From: Corallium rubrum | Taxonomy: Eukaryota > Cnidaria > Anthozoa > Scleralcyonacea > Coralliidae | Length of the DNA stretch: 64,000 bases | Assembly: GCA_964035015.1 (NCBI GenBank) | Contig: OZ035998.1 | Location: 34,358,628-34,422,627 of the forward strand | Direction of reading: 5' to 3' | In this document: piece after piece, positions 1 to 19,500 of the stretch | Layout of the letters: each line of letters starts with the position of its first letter | How positions within the stretch are numbered: position 1 is the first letter of the stretch | Notes under the pieces: generated by a model | The model's database searches: none | What the model was told of the DNA's origin: nothing | What the model saw: only the letters and a program-made list of their open reading frames with translations | Translations under genes and position numbers: made by a program

Positions 1-141
1 ATACTTACTACGTGGGGCAAGGAGCGCCGACGGCGCGACCAACTTCCAGGAGGGTCCTGGGGCATGCTCCCCCGGAAAATGTTGAATTTTAGAGTCTCTG
101 AAATAGCATTTCCTGCATTTTGAGGGGGGGGGGGGGGGCTT
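1..141. repeat. Fragment of G/C-run dispersed repeat
   Basis: A stretch reading GGGGCATGCTCCCCCGGAA, then GAGTCTCTGAAAT and a poly-G run, recurs (either orientation) near 23.4, 29.5-29.9, 33.85-33.98, 59.7-60.1 and 60.4-60.8 kb. Complete copies at 23098 and 59691 have terminal inverted repeats and 8-bp target duplications, so this is a piece of that hAT-like family cut off by the window edge. Confidence 0.6.
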
Positions 142-430
142 GAAAGAGTTTTTGAAGGATATAAAATACCAAACAAAACATTCAAATATACTCATTTTAT
201 ATAGGAATACACAATAACATCCAAGGCATACATCATGAGGACATGTCGTCATACATGGACAAATCAACTCACATTGTGTGTACCATTAATTAGGTGACTA
301 CTTCATGCCAGGCTGTCAGCTGCGTGAAGCGTACTGAAATATTATTTAATCGTGATATACTATTAGCTGTGCCATACTGATTAAAACGTAAAACGACTAT
401 AAATCCAAAATCGGGTTTTTAAATAGGAAT

Positions 431-437
431 TATATAC

Positions 438-480
<43 letters not shown>
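431..480. repeat. AT/AC microsatellite
   Basis: A run of TA dinucleotides passes into CA dinucleotides. No coding signal is seen around it; 150-1150 is otherwise unremarkable AT-rich DNA. Confidence 0.9.
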
Positions 481-482
<2 letters not shown>

Positions 483-1170
483 TTTGAGGAAGGTTTAAAT
501 TTGACAGTCAGTAAACATTCCTGTAGAAGCAGTTCAGATTCAAAAGCACAGGAGCTAATAATTTTAAAGTTATAAAAAGTTATAGGATGTCCAGTATCTA
601 GATGCATGGTGTGAGAGAATGCTAGTTGGAGGACGATTTTTACGTTTTCTTCTAGTTAGAGCCAAGGTGCAGGTTACGACTCTACATTAGAACTGTCTGA
701 GACGAATTCACGATATTTATTTCTGCAACCTAGTTAGGTACCCAGGCACTTTACTCAGTGATCGCTGAGTCATTGCTTCATTGCTGCTGCAAAATGCAAA
801 AACTTTTAGCATATCCATCTTTATTTCATTTTTCATTTCATGCTACGGTATCATATATGCATGAACTCAATGCCTATCCGTAATAATTTAGTTACTACGT
901 AGAGAGTTTATAAATAAGCCTTGCGTTCCAGAGCTCCGGAAAACGGTATAGAGTTGATTTTGTTACCAGAATTTCTTCTTCCACCAGTCGCCTTTCATTT
1001 TGACTTTTTTTTCTCGTTATAATCGGAGTTATTTAACGTTATAGTTTAGTATTTTCTTGTGATTGATTCATTTTTAAAAGTTCTTTAAAAAGATCATTTC
1101 TTGCCAGCGACGATTTTTTTATCTCAAAGTCATAAAATATATGGCCAATCCTAAACGTGGATATAGAGAG

Positions 1171-1322
1171 ATTACTTCATGATTGGTAAGCGCGTACGAT
1201 TTTTATTCACGAGTTGTGAAGGATCGCAAATGAACGAGTGAGCGAAGCGAACGAGTGAGTTTAGCGATCCTTCACAACATGTGAATAATAAAAATCGTAC
1301 AAGCGAACCAATCATGAAGTAA
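1171..1322. mobile_element. Inverted-repeat element (about 60-bp arms)
   Basis: The left arm (ATTACTTCATGATTGGT, then CGTACGATTTTTATTCAC and GTGAAGGATCGC) is repeated in reverse complement on the right, ending ACCAATCATGAAGTAAT. The centre contains GAACGAGTGAGCGAAGC, itself a short repeat. Related CGTACGA/CACTAGTG words occur at 3000-3095, on the far side of the Crypton relic. Confidence 0.7.
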
Positions 1323-1739
1323 TTTGTTTATTTTATAAGTACTTTATAAACAATACGGTGGACATTTTCTGGCATATCTGAAGACTGAAGTATAGTTTAA
1401 TTGTAAATATGAAAGGTAATTTAAATCAACAATGTCAAAAAGTATCCGTCGAAAAAGCTAATAACAATGTAAAAAATGCAAATTACACAAAAAATACAAA
1501 ATGGAAAAAGTTTAAATTTGCTTCGAAAATAAGTCACGGACACGGAAAAATTGTACAGCCTCAAAATTAGCTAAAACAGACATGAGATTGTCATTAACGC
1601 AACATATATAATCATAGTCTCATAGATCGTTTTTACTTATAATAGATTTTCACAGTATTTTAACAATCGATTTTTACAATAGATTTTCAGACTAATCTGA
1701 ATCTGATTCAATGAGTCTTATCCTCTTCTACCTTATCGG

Positions 1740-2956
1740 TTATTCACTCTCTGCCACTGGAGATTGATATAAACTGTTTATAGAAATGTTTGTATGACCT
1801 CCTTGAATCAGAGCTCCAGAAAGTAAAGATATGGCGCCTTGTTGTTGTTGTTGTTGCATCTTCTGCTGGTTTTGTCTGGTAGATTTGTTGTTGGCCAATG
1901 GCAATGATACAGTTTGATGGAAATCGTTGCTGGAACCTCCTTCTTTTGCCGTCGCCAAATAAAGCTCGATACATTTTCATTTGCTGGCTTTGTGATACCG
2001 TTGAATAATTACTAACGCTTTGCAGCTTTGCACGTTTTTATGTCCAGAAAGTTGAATTATGTCGGTTGGAGGAATATTGTTGTCTGTCAAGGTTTGCATC
2101 ATCGTTTGACGGCCGCTATGGTTTTTCAGATTCGGACCAAATCCAGCTTTATCAATCATTCTTTTCATCAGAGAGTTTTTAAACCAAGGTTTCGATGAAT
2201 CTGTTCTGCAATTGGTGCTTCGTCCACATCCATTTCTTTCGGCCGTTTTTCTGCGTAGAACTTATAAACAGTGACAGGGTCTTTTTCACTCGAAGTGGAA
2301 GGGACAGCAAACATTTTTGGCTTAACTTTTCGCACATTCCCCACTCGACGTTTGGCGTAGTTGTACGTACGTCGCCCCAGCACATATCTCTGTGTTCTTT
2401 GCAACCACGGAGACAAAATTGAATTGTGTTATTAAACCATATATATCGTGTTTAGTAAAGCTTCGGAAGTCGAAGTACCCAAAAGTTTCAAATCGTAAAG
2501 CAGTTTGACTTCATCTTCGCTCAGAGCAACCGGAGAATTTGGTTTGTTGCCTTTCCCTTTTTGCTTGAGGTCTTTCTGTTTTGATTGCAATGTCTGTCGA
2601 GCCTGTTCAAACTCTTTGTCCTTGATGATACTGAATCCGTAATTTTCTTTCTTCAAATATTTTTCAAAACTGGCAAACTTAGAACGTAGGGAATTTGGCT
2701 CGTATTCTTCGTTGCTCTCTTTCTTTCGGACAGAGATAATAAACTCGCTCAAGTAAACATTGAGTTCCGCAGGCGAAATATCCTCGATTTTTCTTGAGTC
2801 ATTCTTCAAAGACAAAAATTCTTGAAGAAGTGCAACGTCCTGTAGTGTTTTTCGTTTTGTATTTTCGTTCTCCTGACCTTCGATGAATTCCTGTACAGAG
2901 CTGGGTATCTCGGTAAACCGTAAAGCCATTTTCCAACGAAGCAGTAAGCAAACCAA
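1740..2956 (-). pseudogene. Decayed Crypton-type tyrosine recombinase
   Basis: Three reading-frame blocks on the minus strand line up as one recombinase broken by frameshifts and stops. The first (2432-2956, 174 aa) has an N-terminal core-binding-like helical region ending in ALSEDEVKLLYDLKLLGTS. The second covers about 2168-2410 and contains PKMFAVPSTSSEKDP. The third (1977-2168) carries the catalytic-domain signature NHSGRQTMMQTL followed by IIQLSGHKNVQS: an HxxR box and a GHK motif typical of Crypton/DUF3504 recombinases (family knowledge). I did not find an intact catalytic Arg-1 block or the tyrosine in one frame. It is a relic of an element, not a host gene; a domesticated relative is less likely because of the frame breaks. 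Confidence 0.75.
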
Positions 2957-3934
2957 CTGAGTTGTTCAACAAGCCATGCGCGGGAAAAAGCTGCAATACG
3001 ACTTTTTTCACTAGTGACAAATATCGTATTGACACTGTGATTGGTTGTACGATATTTTTCACTAGTGAACTGAATCGTACGACCAATCACATTCAACTGA
3101 AAACTTTTTGATACGATTATTATTTCTTGCCTCGCAAGCTGATATTTCTCAGTACTTATATAATAAATAAGAAGTTATGTTTTCGGAAAATATGATCATA
3201 TAATTGGCAAATAAGGTGCAGAAACACGCATGGAACCAGGAAGGAAAGGACTGGGGGTTAATCATCCATGCCTTTCCTTTTTGAGTCAATATGCTTCAAA
3301 TGGAAATTTCCCATAAATTATTTCCTTCGCTGCTTATCGGAGGTTTGTAGTTGTACTCCAATTGGGCTAATTTGAAACAATTGACTCTCGTTAATTATCT
3401 TAGTTAAAATGAATTAGTTAAATTATAGCTTTGGTGATTAACTGCGCTTGAATGTATTTCTTATGAATTAATGTGTAGTTAAGAGCGGTACTTTCCACGT
3501 GTGCATCATGTGGTATATATGCCAGCTGGATGTAATGTATAAAGTATGTAACAGACGTCTGGTGGACGTTCCTCAATCTCAAATACTTAGAAAATATTTC
3601 TGTGCTTAAGAAACATTTTCTCGGTATTTGAGCGTGACGAATTACGTCTACCGGGGTCCTGGGACGTTCGTAAAGAACATGAAACCGAAATCCTTTAAGT
3701 ATTTTGTGACATTTGTGTCAGTGTAACGCGTAGCTCTAAAAAATCATTTTAATCATATACTTCAAAGGAAGTGTTAAGTCCTCTGCCTACGTCATTTGAA
3801 AGAAGTGTTTTGTTCGGTTTGCATCACATAAACAATATCGCAATTGAAAGCGATTATAGTCGTCAATAAGTTGGCTAATCGAAAGACAAACAAACACGAC
3901 CAGAAAGAAAAGTCAGAGGGGAGTACAGCTAACG

Positions 3935-4864
3935 ATGTCGAAAATACAGAAAGTCTGTATGATTACTGGCGCTAGTTCTGGTCTTGGCTTCGAGACTAGC
4001 AAGAAAATGGCCGCTCTTGGCTACGAGGTGATACTGGCTTGTCGGAATGATTCAAAAGCTAAACTGGCAATAAGCAAGATCAAGCGGGATCTGCCCGATG
4101 CTCGACTTATTTACATGAATTTAGACTTGAGTAGTTTTCGTTCCATTGAAAAGTTCTGCGGTAACTTTCACCTGTCGGGGAAAAAACTCAACGTCCTTAT
4201 CAATAATGCGGCGTGGATGGACAACGGTGGTGCTAGCACGCCTTCGTTCACCGAAGACAAGTTTGAGATGACTTTCGGCGTGAATCATCTCGGCCATTTC
4301 TTGCTCACAACTCTACTCCTAGATGTCCTTCAGTCGACGGGAAAGTTCGACCTCGAGGCACGTGTCGTGATTATATCCTCCGACGTCCAAAACCCGACGG
4401 GTGTCTGTGGCAGACACGGCAAGCGAGCACACTTGGATATAGATGATATTCAGTTACTGAAGCCAGGGACATACAATGGGAAGCTCGCCTACAAGAATTC
4501 AAAGCTAGCCAATGTTTTGTTTGCTTATGAATTAAACCGTCGACTCGATGGCACCGGTGTGACGTGTAATGTTCTCAACCCGGGATTCATTCCATCAACA
4601 AACGTCTTTCGAAACCAGAATGTTTTCAGCAAATGCTGCATGCGATGCTTCTTCCCTTTTATCTGCTCATGCAAAGTGACCACTGTGAGTCAAGCGGCGA
4701 GTTCTGTCGTCTTTGTTGCCAGTGATAGTAACCTTAGAGGGGTGAGTGGAAAGTCTTTTGTTGGTCGTGAAGAAACCGATAGTTCGTTAGAATCTGAGGA
4801 AACAGATGTGGCAAGACAGTTATGGGAACTCAGCGAGAGAATGGTCGCTGGTGTGACTCCGTGA
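3935..4864 (+). CDS. Intronless short-chain dehydrogenase/reductase, protochlorophyllide reductase/retinol dehydrogenase-like
   Basis: A single exon encodes 309 residues of a classical SDR, an NAD(P)H-dependent oxidoreductase. The nucleotide-binding TGASSGLG lies at residues 11-18, NNAA at 90-93, the active-site serine in IISSD near 148-149, and the YKNSK catalytic Tyr/Lys at 186 and 190. NHLGHFLL at 117-124 and ACRN at 35-38 are typical of the retinol dehydrogenase and light-dependent protochlorophyllide reductase branches. The C-terminus, with NPGFIPSTNVF and WELSERMV, is closest in my memory to plant/bacterial protochlorophyllide reductase. There is no signal peptide or membrane segment, so a soluble protein is likely. 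The start is the first ATG, with stops upstream. It lies upstream of, and in the same orientation as, the enoyl-CoA reductase exons and may sit inside an intron of that gene. The substrate is unknown. Confidence 0.9.
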   Translation: MSKIQKVCMITGASSGLGFETSKKMAALGYEVILACRNDSKAKLAISKIKRDLPDARLIYMNLDLSSFRSIEKFCGNFHLSGKKLNVLINNAAWMDNGGASTPSFTEDKFEMTFGVNHLGHFLLTTLLLDVLQSTGKFDLEARVVIISSDVQNPTGVCGRHGKRAHLDIDDIQLLKPGTYNGKLAYKNSKLANVLFAYELNRRLDGTGVTCNVLNPGFIPSTNVFRNQNVFSKCCMRCFFPFICSCKVTTVSQAASSVVFVASDSNLRGVSGKSFVGREETDSSLESEETDVARQLWELSERMVAGVTP

Positions 4865-5061
4865 TACTGAGAAAGTTGGCAGTAATATTTTTCTTAGTGT
4901 TAGACAGGATGATTGACTACTCGGTATAGAAAGGAAATCGAACTACTGGTGGGAATTTGTGCAGTAGATTTGCGATTTATATCGAAATGGCAACATGATA
5001 ATGACATGCATGCAAAATTATAATAACAATGACGATTTCTTCAAAACTAAAGATTATTTAT

Positions 5062-5067
5062 AATAAA
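5062..5067 (+). promoter_or_regulatory. Polyadenylation signal AATAAA (dehydrogenase gene)
   Basis: AATAAA about 200 bases after the dehydrogenase stop codon, just before the polypyrimidine microsatellite. Confidence 0.55.
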
Positions 5068-5135
5068 TATGCTAATTGTATTAAAGATTGAAATGATATT
5101 AATGAAGACTGTAGCGATTATCAAATTGTAATATT

Positions 5136-5139
5136 TCCT

Positions 5140-5227
<88 letters not shown>

Positions 5228-5271
5228 TCCTTTCCTTTCCTTTCCTTTCCTTTCCTTTCCTTTCCTTTCTT

Positions 5272-5350
<79 letters not shown>

Positions 5351-5858
5351 TTCCTTCCTTCCTTCCTTCCTTCCTTCCTTCCTTCCTTCCTTCCTTCCTT
5401 CCTTCCTTCCTTCCTTCCTTCCTTCCTTCCTTCCTTCCTTCCCTCCTTCCTTCCTCCCTCCCTCTCTTCCTCCCTTCCTCCCTCCCTCTCTTCCTCCCTT
5501 CCTTCCTTCCTTCCTTCCTTCCTTCCTTCCTTCCTTCCTTCCTTCCTTCCTTCCTTCCTTCCTTCCTTCCTTCCTCCCTCCCTCTCTTCCTCCCTTCCTC
5601 CCTCCCTCTCTTCCTCCCTTCCTCCCTTCCTTCCTTCCTTCCTTCCTTCCTTCCTTCCTTCCTTCCTTCCTTCCTTCCTTCCTTCCTTCCTTCCTTCCTT
5701 CCTTCCTTCCTTCCTTCCTTCCTTCCTTCCTTCCTTCCTTCCTTCCTTCCTTCCTTCCTTCCTTCCTTCCTTCCTTCCTTCCTTCCTTCCTTCCTTCCTT
5801 CCTTCCTTCCTTTTCTTCTTTCCTTTTCTTCTTTCCTTCCTTTCTCCCTTCCTTCCTC
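5136..5858. repeat. Long polypyrimidine microsatellite (CTTT, CCTTT, CT, CCTT, CCCTCC units)
   Basis: More than 700 bases of almost pure pyrimidine on the plus strand, in blocks of different unit length. Open frames through it (Lys/Glu/Arg/Gly runs) are artefacts of the repeat. Confidence 0.97.
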
Positions 5859-5994
5859 CCTATTTGAAAACTAAGTGTGTTTTGTGTGCACGAGCTATTG
5901 TAAGTATGATGAATGTTATTTACAGCTCGTGATTCCATACCTTACATCATTCTTGAGATTTTTAGTCTTACCTGATATTCAACCTATGACGTAA

Positions 5995-13563
<7,569 letters not shown>

Positions 13564-13648
13564 TAAAATGCTAAAAATTATGGCAATCATGACAAGGAAC
13601 CATCTCAGTTAACCCCCAAACGAGGGGAGGTTATTTGGAGAAATTCAG

Positions 13649-13781
13649 GCCACGTCCACACGTATACGTTTTCCTAGCGTTTTCATATTGTTTCAGGTAA
13701 TGAGACCATTGTTTTCTGCTCCCCTGAGGACCGAGAACAATATAAAAACGCTATGAAAACGCATACGTGTGGACGTGGTCT
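13649..13781. mobile_element. Inverted-repeat element (CCACGTCCACACG termini)
   Basis: CCACGTCCACACGTATACG with GCGTTTTCATA on the left is complementary to TATGAAAACGCATACGTG and GGACGTGG on the right. It lies in the PECR 3' flank. Confidence 0.75.
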
Positions 13782-14054
13782 CAAAGGGTTGTACGAAAAA
13801 TGTAATCATTTACAGAAGTCTTGTTCAGTTGCACAATGCCGATACACGATAGCTGGAATGTTGCAGTGGTCCTATGAGTAACTGTGATTACAATGAAGTA
13901 GAGTGTTTCCAAGGTAAAGTGTAAATTAAGTACCTATATGAAGCGAAAATGAAGTTTGTATTAAATTTGAAAGATCCCTTAAAATATTGAAGAATAACAT
14001 TTTACAGCTTTTCTATAGATCTTATTAAAAAATGGCCGCCGAATTAAAATTCTC

Positions 14055-14059
<5 letters not shown>

Positions 14060-14140
<81 letters not shown>

Positions 14141-14231
14141 AAATCTATATGTATATGCTTAACGCAATCATCAGACGACTGATATTGTTAAGCATAAACA
14201 CCGTGTAATATATGTTTTAGATAAATTTAAA

Positions 14232-14290
<59 letters not shown>
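14060..14290. repeat. AT microsatellite with degraded hairpin remnant
   Basis: Two (AT)n tracts flank ATGCTTAACGCAATCATCAG and ACACCGTGTAAT, a decayed copy of the element at 8436-8571. Confidence 0.85.
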
Positions 14291-14292
<2 letters not shown>

Positions 14293-14631
14293 TAGCCCTT
14301 ATCACCTTATGAATTCGTTTTCATGTGGGAAATTCAAAAGAATTTTTACTTTCAGACGAGGGCAACGAGGTCATAAGGGCTAATTTGTATGCACATAAAA
14401 GAATACTAAATCGGCGGCTATTTTTTGAATAAAGGTCTATATTTTCCACAATAGATGGTTACAGTACTCAATCCCTTGAGCTTTAGGGGACAAAAATAGA
14501 TACATCACCCATGTTGGAGGAAAACATACTCCAAATACGATAGCTGCTCATTTATAGCATCATTCTTTTGTTAAAGTTCCTCCAACATGGCCGCCGTCAA
14601 GTGCCAACGAAGAATTATTGATATTTTCACC

Positions 14632-14781
14632 TGGTTTCCATTTGGTCGCGACCGTGTCTTAACGGTCGTGGAATTGAAGCGTTGCAACGTATTTATTTTT
14701 TTATAAGAAAAGAAACACATCGCTACGCTTCGGCTCCGCGACCGTTAAGGCACGGTCGCAACCATGCAAATGAAACCAGGC
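14632..14781. mobile_element. MITE with CCTGGTTTCCAT termini
   Basis: Starts CCTGGTTTCCATTTGGTCGC and ends with the reverse complement, AAATGAAACCAGG. The inner arms share GCGACCGTG/CGGTCGC. Same family as 19688-20105. Confidence 0.75.
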
Positions 14782-14879
14782 TTTAGAGGGTTTTTATACA
14801 TGGAAGATGGCCAGACCTCGGTCCTCTTAAGAGACTACACCTCTCAGTCAGTCAAATCAAATTCTAAAATTTGTTTTGG

Positions 14880-15110
14880 TTTATATGAAAGCAGGACCAG
14901 CCCTCCTAGGCGAGACCTCGCTATTGACCACCAGAGATCTCGCCTAGGAGGTTTTTCATGTTAATTAACGACGTTCGAGAGGGCTGGCCATCCTAGGAGA
15001 GCTAAACGCCCTGTACGCATGAGCATGAAGGGACAGCCCCCAGGTGAAACCCAAGCCTCTCACCAGGGCTAGCCCTCCTGGGGGGGGGGGGGGACACACA
15101 GACTAGGGGC
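14880..15110. repeat. Short inverted repeats and G-run between convergent genes
   Basis: CTCCTAGGCGAGACCTC pairs with GAGATCTCGCCTAGGAG (14908-14952). CCAGCCCTCCTAGG-like and GGCTGGCCATCCTAGG-like words repeat around it, and a G-run follows at 15080-15093. No gene is seen between the PECR stop (13563) and the heme oxygenase stop (15731). Confidence 0.55.
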
Positions 15111-15130
15111 ATATAGCCATACGTTTATGT

Positions 15131-15136
15131 TTTATT
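15131..15136 (-). promoter_or_regulatory. Candidate polyadenylation signal of the heme oxygenase gene
   Basis: AATAAA on the minus strand about 600 bases after the stop codon. No nearer minus-strand AATAAA was noted. Confidence 0.35.
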
Positions 15137-15730
15137 GAGAAGGGGGAAAATATGGCACTACTGTATAAAGTCTATAGTCACACAAATCAAAGGCCAATGT
15201 ACGGAAGTTCTCCCGAACATATAGACCTACAAATCATTACCCACCAAACAAAATAAGACGTATAAAATATCGCACAATTGAAGACTGTACAACGTAATAA
15301 ACAAGACAGAGCCAGTGAACTCAATTTTCATAACTAGAACGCTAACTCCAGGGAAGAAAGTGGGAATATCGAATGGGAACGAGAAAGAAGTCAACTATAT
15401 TACGTCGCTTTCAGTCCCCCTACAAACTGTTCCCTACGCGATCAGCTGAGGACTGAATCCGACGTTATATACGAAAATCCGGATATAATAAGCATGATAT
15501 AATAACTGAAGTTAAAGTCCCAGATCCGAAGAATGGAGTTCACTGGACAGCAAGATCGGACTGTCCATATTAATTTAATGTATTCTTTAGCAAAGCATCT
15601 ACCGGAATAAATTTCCAGTCCCACCGTTTTCCAAGCCTGTTCTATAGTCCACACTAACACTACTAAACTAAAAAAATAGCGAGAGCCAACATATAGTCAT
15701 ATATGGCAAATGATGAGTAAAATTCCCGAG

Positions 15731-16505
15731 TTATGTCAACAAATAGGCGTACAGAATTGCAAACAACGCCACAGAAACTCCCAGAAGAACAACGAGGTTT
15801 CCACTAGAACAATTACCACGGTGAATAGGCGTTACTGTTGCTGCTTGTGTTGTCGACATACCCGCTCCTGTTACTGCTCTATGATGTGGGGTTGTTGTTG
15901 ACTTGCTTTGACCAATGGCGAACGGGCATTTACCTCCAGAAGGTTTCGTATCGGGGATTTCTTCGGGGGGCTCGCCTTGTAACTTACTCGTCGTCTTGTC
16001 AACGCTTTCAGGAACGTAACCACATAAAACGCTCAACTCGTTGAACAATGCAATGTTGAACTTGAAGGATTTGACGGACTCGTCGACAATCCGATCCGCG
16101 GTTTCTTTATCGAGCCGCAACGCGTCTAGACTGCTACGGTACTTGTCCTTGAAAGCCTTCTTGTTCGAGATGTGCTCGAATTCGTAGAACTTCAAGCCTT
16201 CATCGCCCGAAAGACCCAGAGCCTTGGTCAAGATTCGCTTGATGACCTGTCCACCAGACAGATCACCCATGTATCGTGTGTACTGGTGTGCCAGCAACAG
16301 CAACGGGTCTTCTTCGCTTAGTTGCCGTAGGCGGGCGGTGTAATCTCGGATCGTGCTAATCGACTCGATTTCGTCCGCCCAGTCGCTTCCATAGAAGTAT
16401 TCCAAATCCTTTATAATTTCTGCAGTTCTATTCAATTCGTTTGGAAAGTAGGTGGCCTCGAGCTTTGGATGGGATTTGTGCTTCTCGCTTACTTCTTCCA
16501 AAGTC
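15731..16505 (-). CDS. Heme oxygenase exon 6 (catalytic core and tail anchor)
   Basis: Acceptor TATGTAG|GACTTTG completes a split Arg codon; ends in TAA. Encodes RTLEEVSEKHKSHP, the distal-helix YTRYMGDLSGGQ, NIALFNELSVLCGY, the single C-terminal KCPF motif and the hydrophobic tail ending AYLLT. Confidence 0.95.
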
Positions 16506-19500
16506 CTACATAACACAGTGGAATAAAAATAGTGTGCTCGAACAAAATATGTCGAAATATATACGCAGCCCTGAAAATTAGGTACATACATATAGGCGAG
16601 CCGACCTAAAACATTGCTCAAATGCTTATGAATCGGCAGTTATCTTTAATGAAGTGCCTATGAAACAAAAATTAAGTGTGTCTTATTTGAAAGAACACTT
16701 AAAATGACAAAGTAACATATTTTGCAACTTTTCGTTTCCTTGCTTCGTTCTTGAGATATTTCAGGTTGTTTGATATGTTTGACATCTTGACGTCATTTTG
16801 CCGTTTTCTGTTCAGTTATAGATGCACAGATGACGTCACAACGTGGTAAGAACAAAAAAGTGGCCCACGAGATGCAGTTGAGTGGGTCACTGATGTTCTT
16901 ACCACGTTGTTACGTCTTCTGTGCATCTATAACTGAACAGACAACAAAAAAAATGGAATCTAATTGTTTTATACAATATAAAAATTACACAATACTTCTT
17001 GCCGGATTTTGGGGCATGAAGAAAGAAAAAAGCAAGTCAGCTGACGTGATCTGACGTGATCCATGTGTCTGTCCTCTAATAGATCGTGGGCAACAAACCA
17101 ATGAAAACACGCATAGCAACCAGGGTATTGTATACATATATCTTTGTTATTATCGAACATAATCACTTGAAAACCTACATGTTTGGTGTTGTGGAAAAAA
17201 CACACCAACATATGCTTCCTTAGAATTAATTAGAATAATTTGGTTTGCATGATAATAGGAACGATATATAACCACTGATCTCCAAATAAACTGGATGGGC
17301 CCTTCCCTATGTCCAGCAGTCAAACATTTCGTGGCAGTCGCCGCCATCTTACGTAGTGGGACATATGACGCATTGCGGCCTTAGAACTTGTTCCCAATCC
17401 TAAAGTTGACTGGCATAAGCAATCTTGACGTCAGCACGGTCACATTATCCGGGAGGAGGAATATTATGTGTGCTGTGCCGGGGGAGTCGGAAAAACCGTA
17501 AAGCAAATAACAGATGCCGGTTCGTTTAGTTTTCACTGTTCAACAACAAATACAGTCAAACGATGGCAAGTACACAACAGAAATATTGTTAAGGCATTAA
17601 GATTACTATAAAAGACTTGAAATTGAATTCTTCGTAGATTTTATAGTCTGTTTTTCAGTTTATATTATCGTGAAGTTTCTTCGTTGTCGGCACTGAAGAA
17701 AAACAACGAAATTTAAAGGTTTTACAGCTCAGTAACAGAAACAAATACAAGAAATGAACGTCTTAAACCTTATTTAAATTTTCTTAAAATAACTCTTTTT
17801 GTCTGTTTTCAATCTACGAAAGCTATGAATTTCAGTGGCAGCCATCTTGGGTAGTGGTCACGTCATCATACAACTGGCACGTAAAATCCGGCCCAAGGGC
17901 CCATCCAGTTTATATACAGATCAGTGTATATAACCTTCTCCGATAAGTCATTATGCACATGTGATGTGACGTCAGAATGTTTAATTTTATCAAACTAAAA
18001 TTATATAAAATATCAAACAACCTGAAATATCTCAACAACAAAGCGAGAAAATGAAAAACTGCAAAAGATGTTACTCTCATTTTAAGTATTCTTTCAAATA
18101 AGACAGACTTAATTTTCGTTTCATGGTAAAATCGTAGTCCGATCCGACGAAACAGCCGCTCAAATCCGATCCGAAAAAATTAAAACACCGGATATATATG
18201 CGGCAAATCCGGTCCGATCCGAATGTGGCAAGTCCGGATCGGATCGGATTCGCACACCTACTTCAAATGCCTATCTTTGAAGTAAATGGTTTCTATTCCA
18301 GATAACTATTAGCTTCCTGTATAAATACACTGTAATAGAAAAGTAACCACAATAATAACGAATATTATACCTGTAAACGAAGTAAAGGTTAGACAACAAC
18401 AACTTATAAGCGGCTGGTGTAACCTGTCCTTTCAAAAGCTGCTTCACGAAGAACGTATTCTCAGCCAGGCGATGAATCTTCTTGGTGCCTGCCTTCAACT
18501 CGCTGGACAAAACAATGCCCGATGAGGCTACGAGCTCTTGTTCAATGGCTTCTCGGGCATTCTCGGTCGCTTCTTCGAGAGCTCGGCTAGTCAAGTAAGA
18601 CTCGAGTTTCTCGACCAGAGATTTCTCATCGCTGCAAACCGTTTTGAATGGGCAGCCCATTTCGGTCTTGAACATTGGGCATTCTCCAATTTCATTTCGA
18701 AGATCAACACTTATCTCGTGGACCAATTTTAGACTTTCAAGCACTTTTCCGTGACTGCCATTTTCGTCGCCTAGGTTTGGGATTTCTTGGAGTTGCAGAT
18801 ATACATCGCTCATACTTCGGCAATCTTTAAATGCACAACCGTCCTTGAATGCCGGACATTTCATAGCGTTCTCAAATACTCCGGACGTTTTGGGCGCCTT
18901 GGAAAACGGACAGGACGGCTGAAAGACGGGACAGGTGTCCTTGACGCTGCTCACTTCGGTTGTCATAATTTTTCTCTTCGACGGACTCGGAGGACCACAT
19001 TCACGGATGTGAGACACGACAGACCCAACTGGTTCGACCAAATGTTTGCCTTCCTCACTGCGGACACTCTTGAATGGACATCCTTGGTCTTTGTGAAACA
19101 CAGGACAATCTCCAAGCTTCTCTTCAAGACATTCGGAAGTATCGTGCATTTTCTTAAATACTTCAACCAACTTCTGACCAGAAAATTCACTTTCATGTCC
19201 AGCAGCATGTGGAACATGAGACAACTTCTGGTAAACTTCAGAAAGACTTTTGGCATCCTTAAACGGACATCCTTCTTTGAACTCAGGACACTTTTCAATT
19301 GCTTCAACCAGCTGCTTCTCCTCTACTTTGGCAAACGGACAACCATCCTTGAATGCAGGACACTGTTCTTTCAAATGACTGGCATCAACTGTCTTTAATT
19401 CATCAGTAACATGCTGGAAGAAAATAAATTACACAAATCAAAATATTAGCAGACGTTTGTCAAGCTCAACAACTCAGAAAATGTTTCTGCCCACCAGACA

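Noticed and set aside
5099-5938. Open frame of Lys/Glu/Arg/Gly runs
   Set aside because: It is the translation of the polypyrimidine microsatellite.
18787-19398. 203-residue plus-strand open frame opposite heme oxygenase exon 5 (similar ones opposite the other modules)
   Set aside because: Antisense shadows of the Cys-Pro modules; they have no family resemblance and no own splice or start signals.
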